Source: Hemibagrus wyckioides
Taxonomy: Eukaryota; Chordata; Actinopteri; Siluriformes; Bagridae
NCBI RefSeq assembly: GCF_019097595.1
Contig: NC_080734.1
Span: 12,118,392 to 12,182,391, forward strand
Length of the DNA stretch: 64,000 bases
Reading direction: 5' to 3'
In this document: positions 28,550-38,950 of the stretch, in pieces
How positions within the stretch are numbered: the stretch's first letter is position 1
Layout: the number at the start of each line of letters is the position of its first letter
Notes under the pieces: generated by a model
Seen by the model: the letters and a program-made list of their open reading frames with translations, nothing else
Told to the model about the DNA's origin: nothing
The model's database searches: none
Translations under genes and position numbers: made by a program

Positions 28550-30095
28550 ATGTTATCTTTATTAGCAAGTTCAAACCATTGCATCACCATTGACACAGAC
28601 AAGCTTAATTTTTGAATGTTTTTTCAATTAAGTGCCTAATATCTTAAAAGAGCTAATACATGATTTCTTAATCAATTCCTCTTTATGCTATGAAAGGTGA
28701 TAAAACTCTTCCAGTACATTTTCTGATGCAGTAAAGTGTTCAGGACAGATGACTTTGCCCTTATTAACATAGTACAGCTGCCTATAAAGAAATTTCAATA
28801 TTGGATAAACTAAAATAAAACATCTGGAAAACTCCATATGTTTAAAACCTTTTGACTTGTAATTTGCATTTCAGGTGTGTGGGACTGATTTTTAAATCCC
28901 ACTAGCAAAGAAAGTCTGACCAGTCCCCATTACTCCTTGACTAATCCTAACCTCTTCTCCAAAACCACACTCCTCTAAAAAAAGGTTAGAGTGCCATCTA
29001 GTGTTTTTTTCAATAATTATCCTTTATTATTCTTCTGAATTACTAGGTAAAATGGGCCGTTCCAAACATTGTTCTGGGGAACGATCTAAGCCACAGTACA
29101 CTATGAAAACATTAAAGCATGGTGGCACAAAAATCATGGTATTGGGATGCTTTTCATACCATAGCGTTAGGTCTCATTTATCCAGGAGCCATGGATCAGT
29201 TTTAAAATACATCAGAAAACTTGGAGAGATTATGTTGCCCTATGCCCCTGAAATAGGTGTTTCAACAAGACAGTGACACCAAACACACAAGTGAGCAAGC
29301 AACATCTTGGTTCCAGACTCTTGGTTCTCAATCCCCTCACCTAAACCCCATTAAAAACTTGTGGGGTGACATTTAAAATGCAGTTTCTGAAGCAAAACCC
29401 AAAAATTCTGAACTATGGAAAGTAGCTCATTCATCCTGGGCTGAAATACCTTTTTCTAGATACCAGAAGTTGGTTGACTTGATGCACTGTTGATGTGCAA
29501 CAATCACAACTAAATATTAGTTCAGTAATTTAAAGTGAAGCTAAATATTTTTGGAGGGTTGGGGGGGGGATCTGTATATAACTATTTGAAGAGAAATGTG
29601 TTAATACTGCTATTTTTATTTAACACATTAATATACCTTTTTTTGCTTCCTGTAAAAGAATAACGTTTGTTAATGCTTTGCTTTGGAATTGAATCTGTAA
29701 TATTTTCACTGCATTTGAAATCTTAACATGAAAAGCTATTAAAATGAAACTTAATATTTTTTTTACCACAGCGCTTTGGAAGTTTCTATGCTGATTGCTC
29801 AGAAAGTTTGATTCATTTTTTTTTTCTGACTCCAGCCCTGACTGAAGCAAATCCCAGGTTCATTTTTATGCTAACAGCTTCTTCCCATGTACTCATATAG
29901 TATACACTTACACATAATCCAAGCCCCCCAAAAATATAAATAAATAATAAATATTTGCACTTTTATTCACATAGTGCTATTTATTTGAACACAACTGTGT
30001 AAGCTAATGTTGTGACAATACATCATTCTGACACTATACCGTGTGTCCTGTGATCAGTGTGTTGAAGATTCAAAATAGACATAATGCTTGAGCAA
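28550..30095. repeat. Duplicated receptor 3'-flank, copy D
   Basis: Partner of 2480-5290, with three matching blocks in the same order. The match stops at about 30095, just where the distal end of the ypel5 transcript is likely to lie (TTTATT, the minus-strand AATAAA, at 30106-30111). So the duplication boundary is close to that gene end. The segment is interrupted by the Tc1 fragment at 29050-29500. Confidence 0.7.
29050..29500 (+). pseudogene. Tc1-like transposase fragment
   Basis: The catalytic half of a Tc1 transposase in broken frames: GGTKIMVLGCFSYHSVRS (29121-29174), EIMLPYAPE (29226-29252), then a frameshifted QQD-like, SPDLNPI-like and LWGDI-like series to about 29370. The end (29400-29500) reads like ELWKVAHSSWAEIP. 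Stops and frameshifts show it is dead. TIRs were not recognised. Confidence 0.75.
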
Positions 30096-30111
30096 GACCA
30101 TTCACTTTATT

Positions 30112-30874
30112 AAGATCAAATGAACATATTTTTATCACCATGTCTTAGGAAAAGAAAAAAAATACATACATCACTCAACTAAAAACAAGAAAAACAAAGA
30201 ATAATGCTAATTAAAATGGTGCTGGACTGAGTTTATCATTAACATAGGGTTCTTACTAACAACCAGTTCCAAAACAAAGTGTATAAATAGTGAGGGACCC
30301 CCGACACTCTATTTTCCCCTTGTGTCACTCTCTATATTTGAGGGCTGAAATAGGAGAGGCTCTGAGAAAAACGGAATCAGAGACATCAGCATCTTGGCAA
30401 AAACTGACATTCCATTCTGCTGAACTAGCAAATGCATCTCTTATAGAGATAACTGCTACCTGCTTTAATCATTAATAGTTAGCTCAGATCCAGATCTACA
30501 AAGTCGAGAAAAATTTCGAGAGTATACTTGAATTAACTTTGACCAGCTGTCAGTTTTTGTTGTTTTGTTTTACTGATCTACACAATGGCTGCTGGACTGA
30601 GGGGCTGTGATTGTGTTTATAGAGTCAGCTGGTCTGATTTAATGCTTTACAGATCTGTAGAGGTGTTGCAAGTATGGTTTTGTTGCTTTATAGAGCCATG
30701 GATGGGCTGCTGAATCGGTTGTGTTGTTTATTAGCAGTCTCTAAGCAAGGCCAGGCTGGCTCGTGAGAAGCAGATACGTTGTTCAGATGTTCAGATCGTG
30801 TTCGGACACGGCAGTGACTGAGATACGCAGCGTAACAGAGAGAGATTTAGAGAGAAAGTTAAAAGACGAGAGAT
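30112..30874 (-). other. Probable ypel5 3' untranslated region
   Basis: Non-coding sequence just after the ypel5 stop codon on the minus strand, up to a candidate polyadenylation signal at 30106-30111. A second TTTATT occurs near 30727-30732 and could give a shorter transcript. No gene is seen here. A TATA-like gtataaatag at about 30280 on the + strand has no ORF to serve. Confidence 0.45.
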
Positions 30875-33800
30875 TCAAGAGGCATCGGACGGCACATGTT
30901 CCTCAAATCCCTCACTCTCTCTTACTAATGCCCTCTCTAGGATGACACGGCCCTCTTTGTAGCGTTGGCTGTCCTCAGTGGCAAACTCATAGATCCAGCC
31001 CAGCTTACTGTTGCAGTTTTTACAACTGACATCACGCACCATATGCCTCCCTGTGAGCATTACCCTGTCCTGCACATCGCTGTACTGCAGGTTCACCACC
31101 TGGAGAAAAAAAAAAGGTTTCATAAAATGACAAATTCTTCCTTATGGATTATCCCTAAAGGGAAACACCAAAATAGAGCTCAATATCTGCACTTCATACT
31201 TTTTAGCCAAGTGTCACCACTGCAACTCTGTCCAAAAGTCCACACTTGTAAACCAAATAAAAATACGCACAAAACTACACAAAGTGTCTCACTTCTCAAA
31301 TCTCCAAAAGTACTGTGTAAACCATAAATGTATAGTAAATGTAAAGTCACTGCTTTTCAGAACCACAACAAAAAAAAGCTAACCGTTTCTTTACATTTGC
31401 ATGACAGCAGTACAGAGACAAATATGCATACCAGATATGCATAGCAGCATATCAATTACAATACTGATATTTCTTTCCAAAACAATAACTCCCAGATGTT
31501 TTTCTTATCCTTAATTTACTGGTTCCTTATATAATCCTCACCCCAAATCCTGAGAATAGCCACACTCTCTCCTCTGATCACACAAATCTTTTCATGTTCT
31601 ACATTTCTGAGCTTAGCTGAGCTGTAACATCACATTTGAGGAACAAAAAGAAAATGAAAATGCTTTGCAGTCCCAGGCATAAAGGGAAAAAGCACAAAGT
31701 AACCTCATCCCAGAGGTTGTTTTAGGTCCATTATTAATCTCCCCTTAAAGCTATCCCCTTTGTCATGTAACTTGTAATGATGGCCTTCACTTCTACTTTG
31801 ACGATACGCAATTATACTTGTTGAAATCAGCAGCACAGCTATGTAGAACTGAAGATTATGTAAAAGGCAAAAATGTTTGGATGAACAAAAACACCCTTCT
31901 TCTAAATCTTGTACTCGTTCCAAAAAATACTGATATTGGGTATTAAGTCTTTCTGCAGTAAAGTTGCGGATTTCACCTTGGAACTTGATGACTTTTCTGT
32001 AGGTTTTAAGAAAGCTTCTAGCTTCTGAATAGTTTAACTCCACTATATGTTCTTGATCTCCCAAAGCGGTACAGACCTGGCAGCAAGGCTTGCAGTGCAC
32101 CATGCCAGACTATTCCCCTTGTGTGTGGTAGGTACTTACTGATGTGGCCCCTAAACAGTGTAATGCTGTACCCCAGTCTCTCTGACTGTACTTCGAGTGC
32201 TTCCTTTAATGTCTCAGATGAAAACTTCGTTTCACACAGTACTGCTTTTCTATTTTTCTATTCTACAAAAACCTTTTTAACTGATGTTACTTCATGCTAA
32301 ATACTTTGTGGAGCCACACTGGGTGTTCAAAAGATGCTATAGATAAAGCCATACTCAAACACTGCTCAAATCGGGCAGACCAATGCTTAGTCGAGTATCA
32401 CTTGCAGATCAACTGCTAAAATAAGTTCTTCTTAAACTCTGAAATGGTGTTTTACAGAACATTAAGGAAACTAGGTCAGTAAATCTGTTTAAATCCAAAT
32501 TATTTATTGTCCATTTTTAGTCTTGGGGCTGACATGGTTCAATAAAATTTTTCAAGATTCTTTGTAATTCCTACAGATTTATAGTTAATTCATTTGTGAT
32601 TTATATTGTTATTAACATGCTGTATTATACATACATTCTTTAATCATTCATCTTCACTCAGTATCCACTTTATCTGGGTCAGGGTGATGGTGGAGCTATA
32701 ATGGAAACACTTGGTGCAAGAATTTACCTCAGATGGGACACCAGTAAATCACAGGGCACCATGCGCACATACAAACACACAATCATTCACATCTATGGAT
32801 AATTTAGTGTATCCTCCTAACAGCATGTTTTTAAATAATAAGCGTAAAACTGCAGAACATTGAGAAACAAGTAAGCATGACAAGAATCTAGTTTTTAAGC
32901 CAAACAATTATCAAAAGTTAAGGCAATCATCATCAGGTGTTACAATTATTCATACCCCTGTATTAATTATTTTGTGCAACCTCTGTGCTAGTGTAACAGC
33001 AGATCTAAAATATCTGACAAGACTAAAGAATACAGAGCAAGAAACCTGAGACTCTCTTCAGATCCTCTAGGGTGCTAGGGATTCGCTTTTGAACTCTCTT
33101 CTTCATCTCAGGTTTTCACTTGGGTTAAGGTCTGGAAACTGAGATGGAAAAAGCTTAATTCTGTGGACATCATATGTTTTGGATCACTGTACTGGTGGAA
33201 GTTCCAACTACAGCCCAGTTTTAGCTTCTTGACAAAGGCAGTGTTTATTCAATAATACTTAAAGGTGGGAATTATGTTATTTTCTATTTAACAGTAAACC
33301 TCTATTTTTGTCTTATATTTACAGTCATAACATGCTTTGTGTAGAAAAAAAAAAAGAGTAAAAGTACACCATGTACCCAATATCAGAAATCTGGTCGATC
33401 AGGGAAAACATATTTGGTGTTGCTAGTTTGCGTCTTTGGCTTGTTTTCTAGCAAACAATTAATAAACTTTTTACATCCATCAGGTCATTATGATTCAAGC
33501 ATCAGACAGAGCAAAGTTTGAACTGCAACTTTTAACTGAGCTGAAGTTGAACAATTGAACTAATTTGAATGCTGTATCTCCTTTTCTGTGAAACGAATGG
33601 ATTCTGCGACTTTAAGAAACAAATTATTTAACATGTGCTTGCATGCTTTGGATAAATGTCACATTGTGTACTTTAATACAATTTCTCCATACGGAACGTT
33701 ATGGCTGGCTTTACAAAAACATACAAATTGGAGGTAATCGTTTGACCTTGTTGAAGAGGAAAGCACGGCCCGTGGCTCCTGTAAAGCGTGTGGAGATCAG

Positions 33801-33887
33801 CTCAGAGCGATTGGTCAGGATTGTGTCACAGTTGGCGCACGAGAAGAGACGAGTGCCTCCAATGTGGTCAAGGAAGATACGGCCCAT
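30875..33887 (-). CDS. ypel5: Yippee-like protein 5
   Basis: Two coding exons on the minus strand: 33887-33747 (47 codons from [17 protein letters not shown]) and 31099-30875 (74 codons plus stop, ending EEHVPSDAS). The total of 121 residues equals the vertebrate YPEL5 length. The Yippee zinc-binding fold is shown by two CxxC pairs, Cys17/Cys20 (CANC) and Cys73/Cys76 (CKNC), with the signature [21 protein letters not shown]5 is associated with the CTLH/GID ubiquitin-ligase complex, where it modulates substrate choice, and with centrosome/spindle localisation. The intron (31100-33746) has a GTCAAA donor, weaker than consensus but a proper GT. A 5' non-coding exon is proposed at about 34451-34650. 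The sequence is almost invariant across vertebrates, so identification is firm. Confidence 0.97.
31705..32103 (-). CDS. Unrecognised 132-codon single-exon ORF in the ypel5 intron, one membrane segment
   Basis: Starts at ATG 32103 in a good initiation context (G at -3 and +4), with an in-frame TAG nine bases upstream, so the start is well bounded. The protein begins with a cysteine cluster (HCKPCCQVC). A charged, probably helical region of about 55 residues follows, then a second cysteine cluster (CFCSSKHFC at about 73-81). Next is a hydrophobic segment of about 15-18 residues ([15 protein letters not shown]) and a basic tail of about 35 residues. There is no clear N-terminal signal peptide. 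It is on the same strand as ypel5. I do not recognise the family. It could be a retained gene, a retrocopy fragment or chance, but composition is more protein-like than the shadow ORFs around it. Confidence 0.35.
   Translation of the reverse strand: MVHCKPCCQVCTALGDQEHIVELNYSEARSFLKTYRKVIKFQGEIRNFTAERLNTQYQYFLERVQDLEEGCFCSSKHFCLLHNLQFYIAVLLISTSIIAYRQSRSEGHHYKLHDKGDSFKGRLIMDLKQPLG
32645..32835 (+). repeat. Dispersed fish repeat (same family as 7910-8060 and 16140-16260)
   Basis: Contains tatccactttatctgggtca, then atgggacaccagtaaatcac, agggcaccatgcgcacatac and a final cagcatgttttt. These blocks occur in this order in a repeat spread widely in fish genomes. It lies in the ypel5 intron. Confidence 0.6.
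32925..33300 (-). repeat. DNA-transposon remnant in the ypel5 intron
   Basis: The stretch cttgggttaaggtctggaaa, then gttttggatcactgtactgg and ttccaactacagcccagttt resembles the antisense of a fish transposase gene. Termini and family were not resolved. Confidence 0.4.
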
Positions 33888-34450
33888 TGTGCTGAAACAA
33901 GGGAAAGAAGCACTCAGAATGTGTTATAACGTCAGTAAATATACTGTATGCGAGAGAACGAGTCACATGAATAAATAAACTCATTCATATAACTCAGAGG
34001 ACTCCATTAGAATTAGATGACGTTAAATGCCATCAAAGCCTAAAAATTAGTTGATTGGTGATCAATGTTACAAAACTGCACTTAATCCAAATGACTGTTG
34101 GAATTTCACAAATATTATGACTGGAAGGTTCTGGAAAATTCCGTGTTTGAATTTGGAGAACAAGTTTCATGGCAATTTCCAACATATCAGGTGCCATTTT
34201 GCCCTTTTCTATATTTCTATAAACTATTTGGTTTTCACTCAACAAAGTCGACAGTAACATATTACCTAACATGTAACCCAACACTTTTACCTAACAGTGA
34301 AAGAAATAAATAGACAAAGGTAAACCTAGACGAATCCAGACAATAATAGTGACATATCTAACGACAGTAAAAACACAAGACATTTTCCTAGTAGCATTGC
34401 TAACAGCTAGCGTCTAGCTAACCAGTTCTTTGTATGTGACGACGTCTCAC

Positions 34451-34650
34451 CGCTTTCTTTTTGTTCTTCTTGTAACTTAAATCCGTTCGTTTAAAACAGA
34501 GCTGTTTTGGCTGACAAGGTTCTCACTGATTCTTTTCTAAGGTTCTTCTCTTCACCTTTGTCTATATCAATTCTTCAATTTTTTCAAGCCTTTTTTTTTT
34601 CAAAGCGACCGTCTATTCTGTTACTGTGTTGATATGCTCTCAGCTGTTCC
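34451..34650 (-). promoter_or_regulatory. ypel5: Proposed ypel5 5' non-coding exon
   Basis: On the minus strand a consensus-like donor (aaagcg/gtgagacg) sits at 34451/34450. It is about 0.55 kb before the coding exon and just downstream of the GC-richer promoter region. The 3' end of this leader exon would be 34451; its start is not fixed. Inferred from the splice signal alone. Confidence 0.45.
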
Positions 34651-34728
34651 GCAGTCTATAGCAACATCCGGTGTTGCGTAGGAAATTGTCTCTGTGAAAC
34701 TCCACACCCCAGACCCCTGATCACATTG

Positions 34729-34822
34729 TGCGCATGCGTATTGCCATGCAAACTGACCGTGCTGTGTGCTGTGTCGGAAATTGTTTCAGTGTGAAGTAAG
34801 AATCATAATGTGCGCATGCGTA
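34729..34822 (-). promoter_or_regulatory. ypel5: Two NRF-1-type sites, likely ypel5 promoter
   Basis: The 12-mer tgcgcatgcgta occurs twice, at 34729-34740 and 34811-34822, in a window otherwise poor in CpG. It matches the palindromic NRF-1 consensus core GCGCATGCGC except at the last base. An ETS-like catccgg lies near 34665. The two sites sit in a local imperfect duplication (ggaaattgt ... gtgcgcatgcgtat in both). This fits a housekeeping promoter driving ypel5 leftwards. Confidence 0.6.
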
Positions 34823-35192
34823 TGGTTACGCGGACAGTATAAAATGTCAAACGTTTCACTTTTACTCTGGTCACCGAAGGATGTTGTGTCACAGATTGCT
34901 GTGGAGTTTTTTGTCTCTACCTTTACCCCTGGTTTTCTTCTTGGTCCAGATGCCATGTTAATAAAATAATAAATCAATTTGAAACTTAATGGGTAAAGGG
35001 GAATTTCAGATTTGAGTTCACATTAATTAACCTTGTAAACAGTGACACTGTCACATCACTAATGCAACACCTCGTACCCTGTGTTTAGACACAGTAATGG
35101 CTGTAAGGTTTTGGGGTTTTTTTTTTCAATCGAGGACGCAGTCTCAAAACACTGGAGATTCAGTCCCCGGGAATTCGATTACTTAAATGTGA

Positions 35193-35656
35193 TATATGAC
35201 CAAAAGAATGTGGACACCTGACCATAACACACATGTGGTTTTTCATCAAACTGTTGCTACAAAGTTGGAAGCACACAGCTGTCATATACAGGATGTCTTT
35301 GTATGCTGTAGCAGTAGGATATCCTTTTGCTCAAACTAAAGGACCTAGCCCAAACCTAGCGTGATAAGCCATGTGCAAAGGACATCCATAAAGACATGTT
35401 TTGTGGTGTGAAAGAAGTCGAGTGGCCTGCACAGAGCCCTGGACACTCATCCCCATTGAACACCTCTGGGATCAAGTGGAACATTAACTTAGCACCAGAC
35501 TGGACATAAGTTCTAATCTCCTGCACTCTTGTGGCGGAATAAGCACAAATCTCCACAAAGAAGAACAGAGACTGTAAATGTAATTAATGTCCATGGTTTT
35601 GGAACAGGATGCTCATTGGTCACATGTCCCCATACAGTACTCTTGGCCCTTCAGTG
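35193..35656 (+). mobile_element. Short Tc1-like element (internally deleted)
   Basis: Left end tatgaccaaaagaatgtgga cacctg; right end reads ggtcacatgtccccatacag then ttggcccttcagtgta, an inexact inverted copy. The interior has pieces of a Tc1 transposase 3' half (gagtggcctgcacagagccc, then cctctgggatcaa). About 460 bp, with no open frame. Confidence 0.7.
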
Positions 35657-35659
35657 TAG

Positions 35660-37860
35660 AGTGCTGTGTGTGAATATGCGACTGTGTATGTGCACTCTGC
35701 ACAAATAGGTAGTTTAAATAATGAAATCCAAATATCCAAATAGAAAGTGTTTATATGCTTTTTTGTGACATACTGAATTTGTTGCCCTCTTGTTGTACTC
35801 CTTATCAAAAACAACACCAGCTTTCCTTCTGTTGTCTTCAATCACTGTAAAAGATAAAACTTGATAAATGGTCAATATAGCACTCTACACGTAGTGGTTT
35901 ACAGTAACTTATGAGTCTGAGATCTCTGCATTCTCAGCTAAAATGCATATCTGCACTTGCTATAAGATTTGCTAACTGCAATTACTATTGACCTTTTTTG
36001 CTTATCTGCAACAAGAGTGGAAAAGGACAATGAGCAATAAACATGATCGGACTGTGTTGAATACCACTCACTCAGCAACATCATTTTATCCAATAATAAT
36101 ACCCTCAGTCCTGTTATGATTATATGTTGAGTCAACTATATAGTTTGTCTGTATTATTTTGCAAGTTTAATTTGATTTTAACATAAATTATTATTAATAC
36201 ATTGGACTTTACAATATAATCCAATTTACTACAGAATTATTGCAGATCAACAGTCAAATATATACAACTGGTCAAGTAGATCATTGTGAGTCTAAAACTC
36301 AGCATAATTGTACATATATGAATATAATAATAGCAAGGTTTACAAAGAAATTTGCAGAGTTTGTAATGTGTATATGATTAATATTTAGATCGATGAGTTA
36401 CTGCTGTCTGAATTTCCTACTTCACATTCCAAAGAAACTGTAATTATTATAATATCTGATGCAATAAACCAAGTCAGGTGGGTTTGTCATTCATATGTAC
36501 CTTGTATACACTGGAATGAAATAAAGACTCACTTTAAATGACGTCTGTCCTTTTCTTTTGGCCTTTTTCCTAATGCTGCTAGGTAGCTTCACTCCATACT
36601 TGTCCTGGCCAACTATGAGGTCTTGTTGATGGCAATCTGGATAGGAATCTGGCTATGGTCTGAACAGGCAAAGCAGGCTGTCCCAGTGTGCCACAGCTAT
36701 GCAATGGCCCTGACCATCACAAACTGGGAGATTAGCAACCCGTATTTTGGGGTCTGGTCATTTTTTGTTCAGCATAATACAAATACAAAACAAAGTTTCT
36801 CATTATGCTTCTGACATAACCTAAAAGCCACTCTTTTTCTGTACTCTCTGTAACCAGCTCTGTTGCGCTGCGCTGTATGCTTCTCCATTGCATTAATCCT
36901 CTAGAGGTTCATAACCACAGGCATCCTTGGTGCAAGGATGTTGTGACAGTCCGTCAGAATTGGAATGCAAATTCCAAGTATAATAATGAAGAGTGTGCAA
37001 CTTACAGTGATGAAAAAAAGCAGCATTTACAGTAATGAAGAGTGAAGCAGGAGGCCTGAGACAGTTGCAAAAACATCGTCTGGCCTTCAAAAGTCAGGTA
37101 AGCAAAACATAACCTTGCCAGTTCAAGGTCTTGTGCAAATACATCCTAAACTCAGCTTCTTTCCCCATCTGCTGGTGCAAGGGTATGTTGATATCACAAG
37201 ATAATCAAGGTCTACAAATCAGTGACTGCATGGCACACCAATAAACTGTCTAAACTTTAGTTGCCTATACTTTGCAGGAGTATTACACCGTTCAAACAAC
37301 TGCCAAAGTTTAAATACTGTTTTCTCCTTCACCTCAGGGGCAAAGGCCAATTGACAGGTACCTCCCAAGTCCAAAAGCTAAACAACTTATTAGCCAGTAG
37401 TGTATTCAAGTTCAGCATCATCATTTCAGAGCAACATTTGTAGAAGTTTGCTGTCAAGTTTGCTGTCATGTAGGCAAATGATGATTGCAGCATCATCAGT
37501 TTTTTTTACTCCCTCAAAGTGGCAACACATAGGCAGGCAAACATATACTCTTGTCCTTTTGATGAAACTTGTAGACTTTTATTTTCCTAATTGTGTGTCT
37601 TTTGTGTCTGTGTTTCTCAATCTCTATGATAAGAAGGATTTAGGGCTTAAAGATGTACAATAACTTATCTTTTATCGCTGTTCTGTAGACTTTAGTTTTG
37701 TCTTTGTGCAAATGTCAACATGATTAATGATCACCACCTCCATTTTATCTTTATCTTTAGCTAGGCTCAAAGCCTAGCACTGAATCTTCTTTCCTCTTAT
37801 CTGTTTATCTTTTCTCTGTTCTCTTTCTCTATCTCTCCAAGCACATAGAGAGAAGGCACA
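35660..37860. other. Long stretch without a recognised gene
   Basis: AT-rich DNA with only short ORFs. 36540-36760 has a somewhat more coding-like look (MLMAIWIGIWLWSEQAKQAV) but no family I recognise and no splice frame. It may be an old mobile-element piece. Confidence 0.4.
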
Positions 37861-37862
37861 GG

Positions 37863-38013
<151 letters not shown>

Positions 38014-38044
38014 GCATTCCCTTCAACACCTGTGTTACTCAGTT

Positions 38045-38230
38045 AGCCAGTGGTGGAAATCATACAAAACGTTCACTGTAGTAATAATTCACTTTAGTAA
38101 AAGTGATAATACTGATCAAGAATGTGACTCAAGTAAGAGTAAATAAGTGACTTAAGTACAAGTAAGAGTTGTCTGTTGACAAATTAATAGAGTAATTACT
38201 TTACAAATTACCTATTTACATGTTGACAAT
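38045..38230. repeat. Dispersed fish repeat (actcaagtaagagt type)
   Basis: Contains agtaataattcactttagta then gactcaagtaagagtaaata, the sort of sequence at the ends of a common fish DNA-transposon family. Limits are uncertain. Confidence 0.4.
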
Positions 38231-38826
38231 AGACACAACAAATCCAAAAATGTTCTATATATTAAGAAAGCATTTTTAAAACATTCTCTTATAAATGTTC
38301 TTTTGTGCTGTTGAGGTTTCAGTAACTTGTTATGTTTATTAGCTAGCTAGCTCATGGTCACATAGTTAGTTATCTAGCAAATTTGTCCCTTACACAATAT
38401 CCTCAGCATTACCTATAGGCTGAGAAAGCAATTAGATATATATAACCTATCAGTCAAAGAGCCACAACATTGAAAGTGACATTTTAAGTTTAATAAAGAG
38501 CTTTCATACTGTACAACATCAAAAACTGGTTAGTTATTGAGCTGTGAAATGCCAGGAGCTTGGAAACATTTAAAACTGAAGATACTTGAAGTGTAGACAT
38601 TTTTTAAAATAGCAGTCTTCAGGGGTTACATCCATTATTTATTACTCTTTAATGGTGATCTACTTTTGCCAAGCAAAAGTACAAGGTTTAATTTTACTCA
38701 AAACAAGTTTTTTTGGTGAAACATGGACAGTTCATTATTGTCCACCCTGATATTAGACAACGCTGAGCTTTGCTCTACATTTGGGTGATCAACCCCCACC
38801 TCCTCAATACTACTGAAATCTTTTAC

Positions 38827-38884
38827 TGATAAGAGATGCAACTGTCAATCATAAATGATCATAAAAGACCATTAAGGATATAAA
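38827..38884 (+). promoter_or_regulatory. plb1: Proposed plb1 core promoter with intestinal-type sites
   Basis: TATAAA at 38879-38884 lies 67 bases before the ATG. Just upstream are a GATA-type site (tgataaga, 38827-38834) and two CATAAA motifs (38850-38855 and 38860-38865). The CATAAA motifs fit the CDX consensus read in reverse. GATA plus CDX sites are usual in intestinal brush-border genes, which is where PLB1 is known to act. The matches are short, so function is inferred. Confidence 0.45.
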
Positions 38885-38950
38885 GGCACAGGTGTGCTTG
38901 AGGTTCTTTCTTTCACGAAGACTGCAGAGTTTCCAGAGGCTTGTATAAAG

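Noticed and set aside
30270..30475. TATA-like box and 61-codon ORF on the + strand
   Set aside because: No coding signature and it lies in the expected ypel5 3' UTR, so a promoter call is unsupported.
34766..34969. 67-codon ORF in the ypel5 promoter region, + strand
   Set aside because: Overlaps the duplicated NRF-1 block, has no family features, and its complement is equally open (34786-34977).
36623..36814. Trp-rich 63-codon ORF
   Set aside because: Too short, no homologue recognised, no splice context; left as unassigned DNA.
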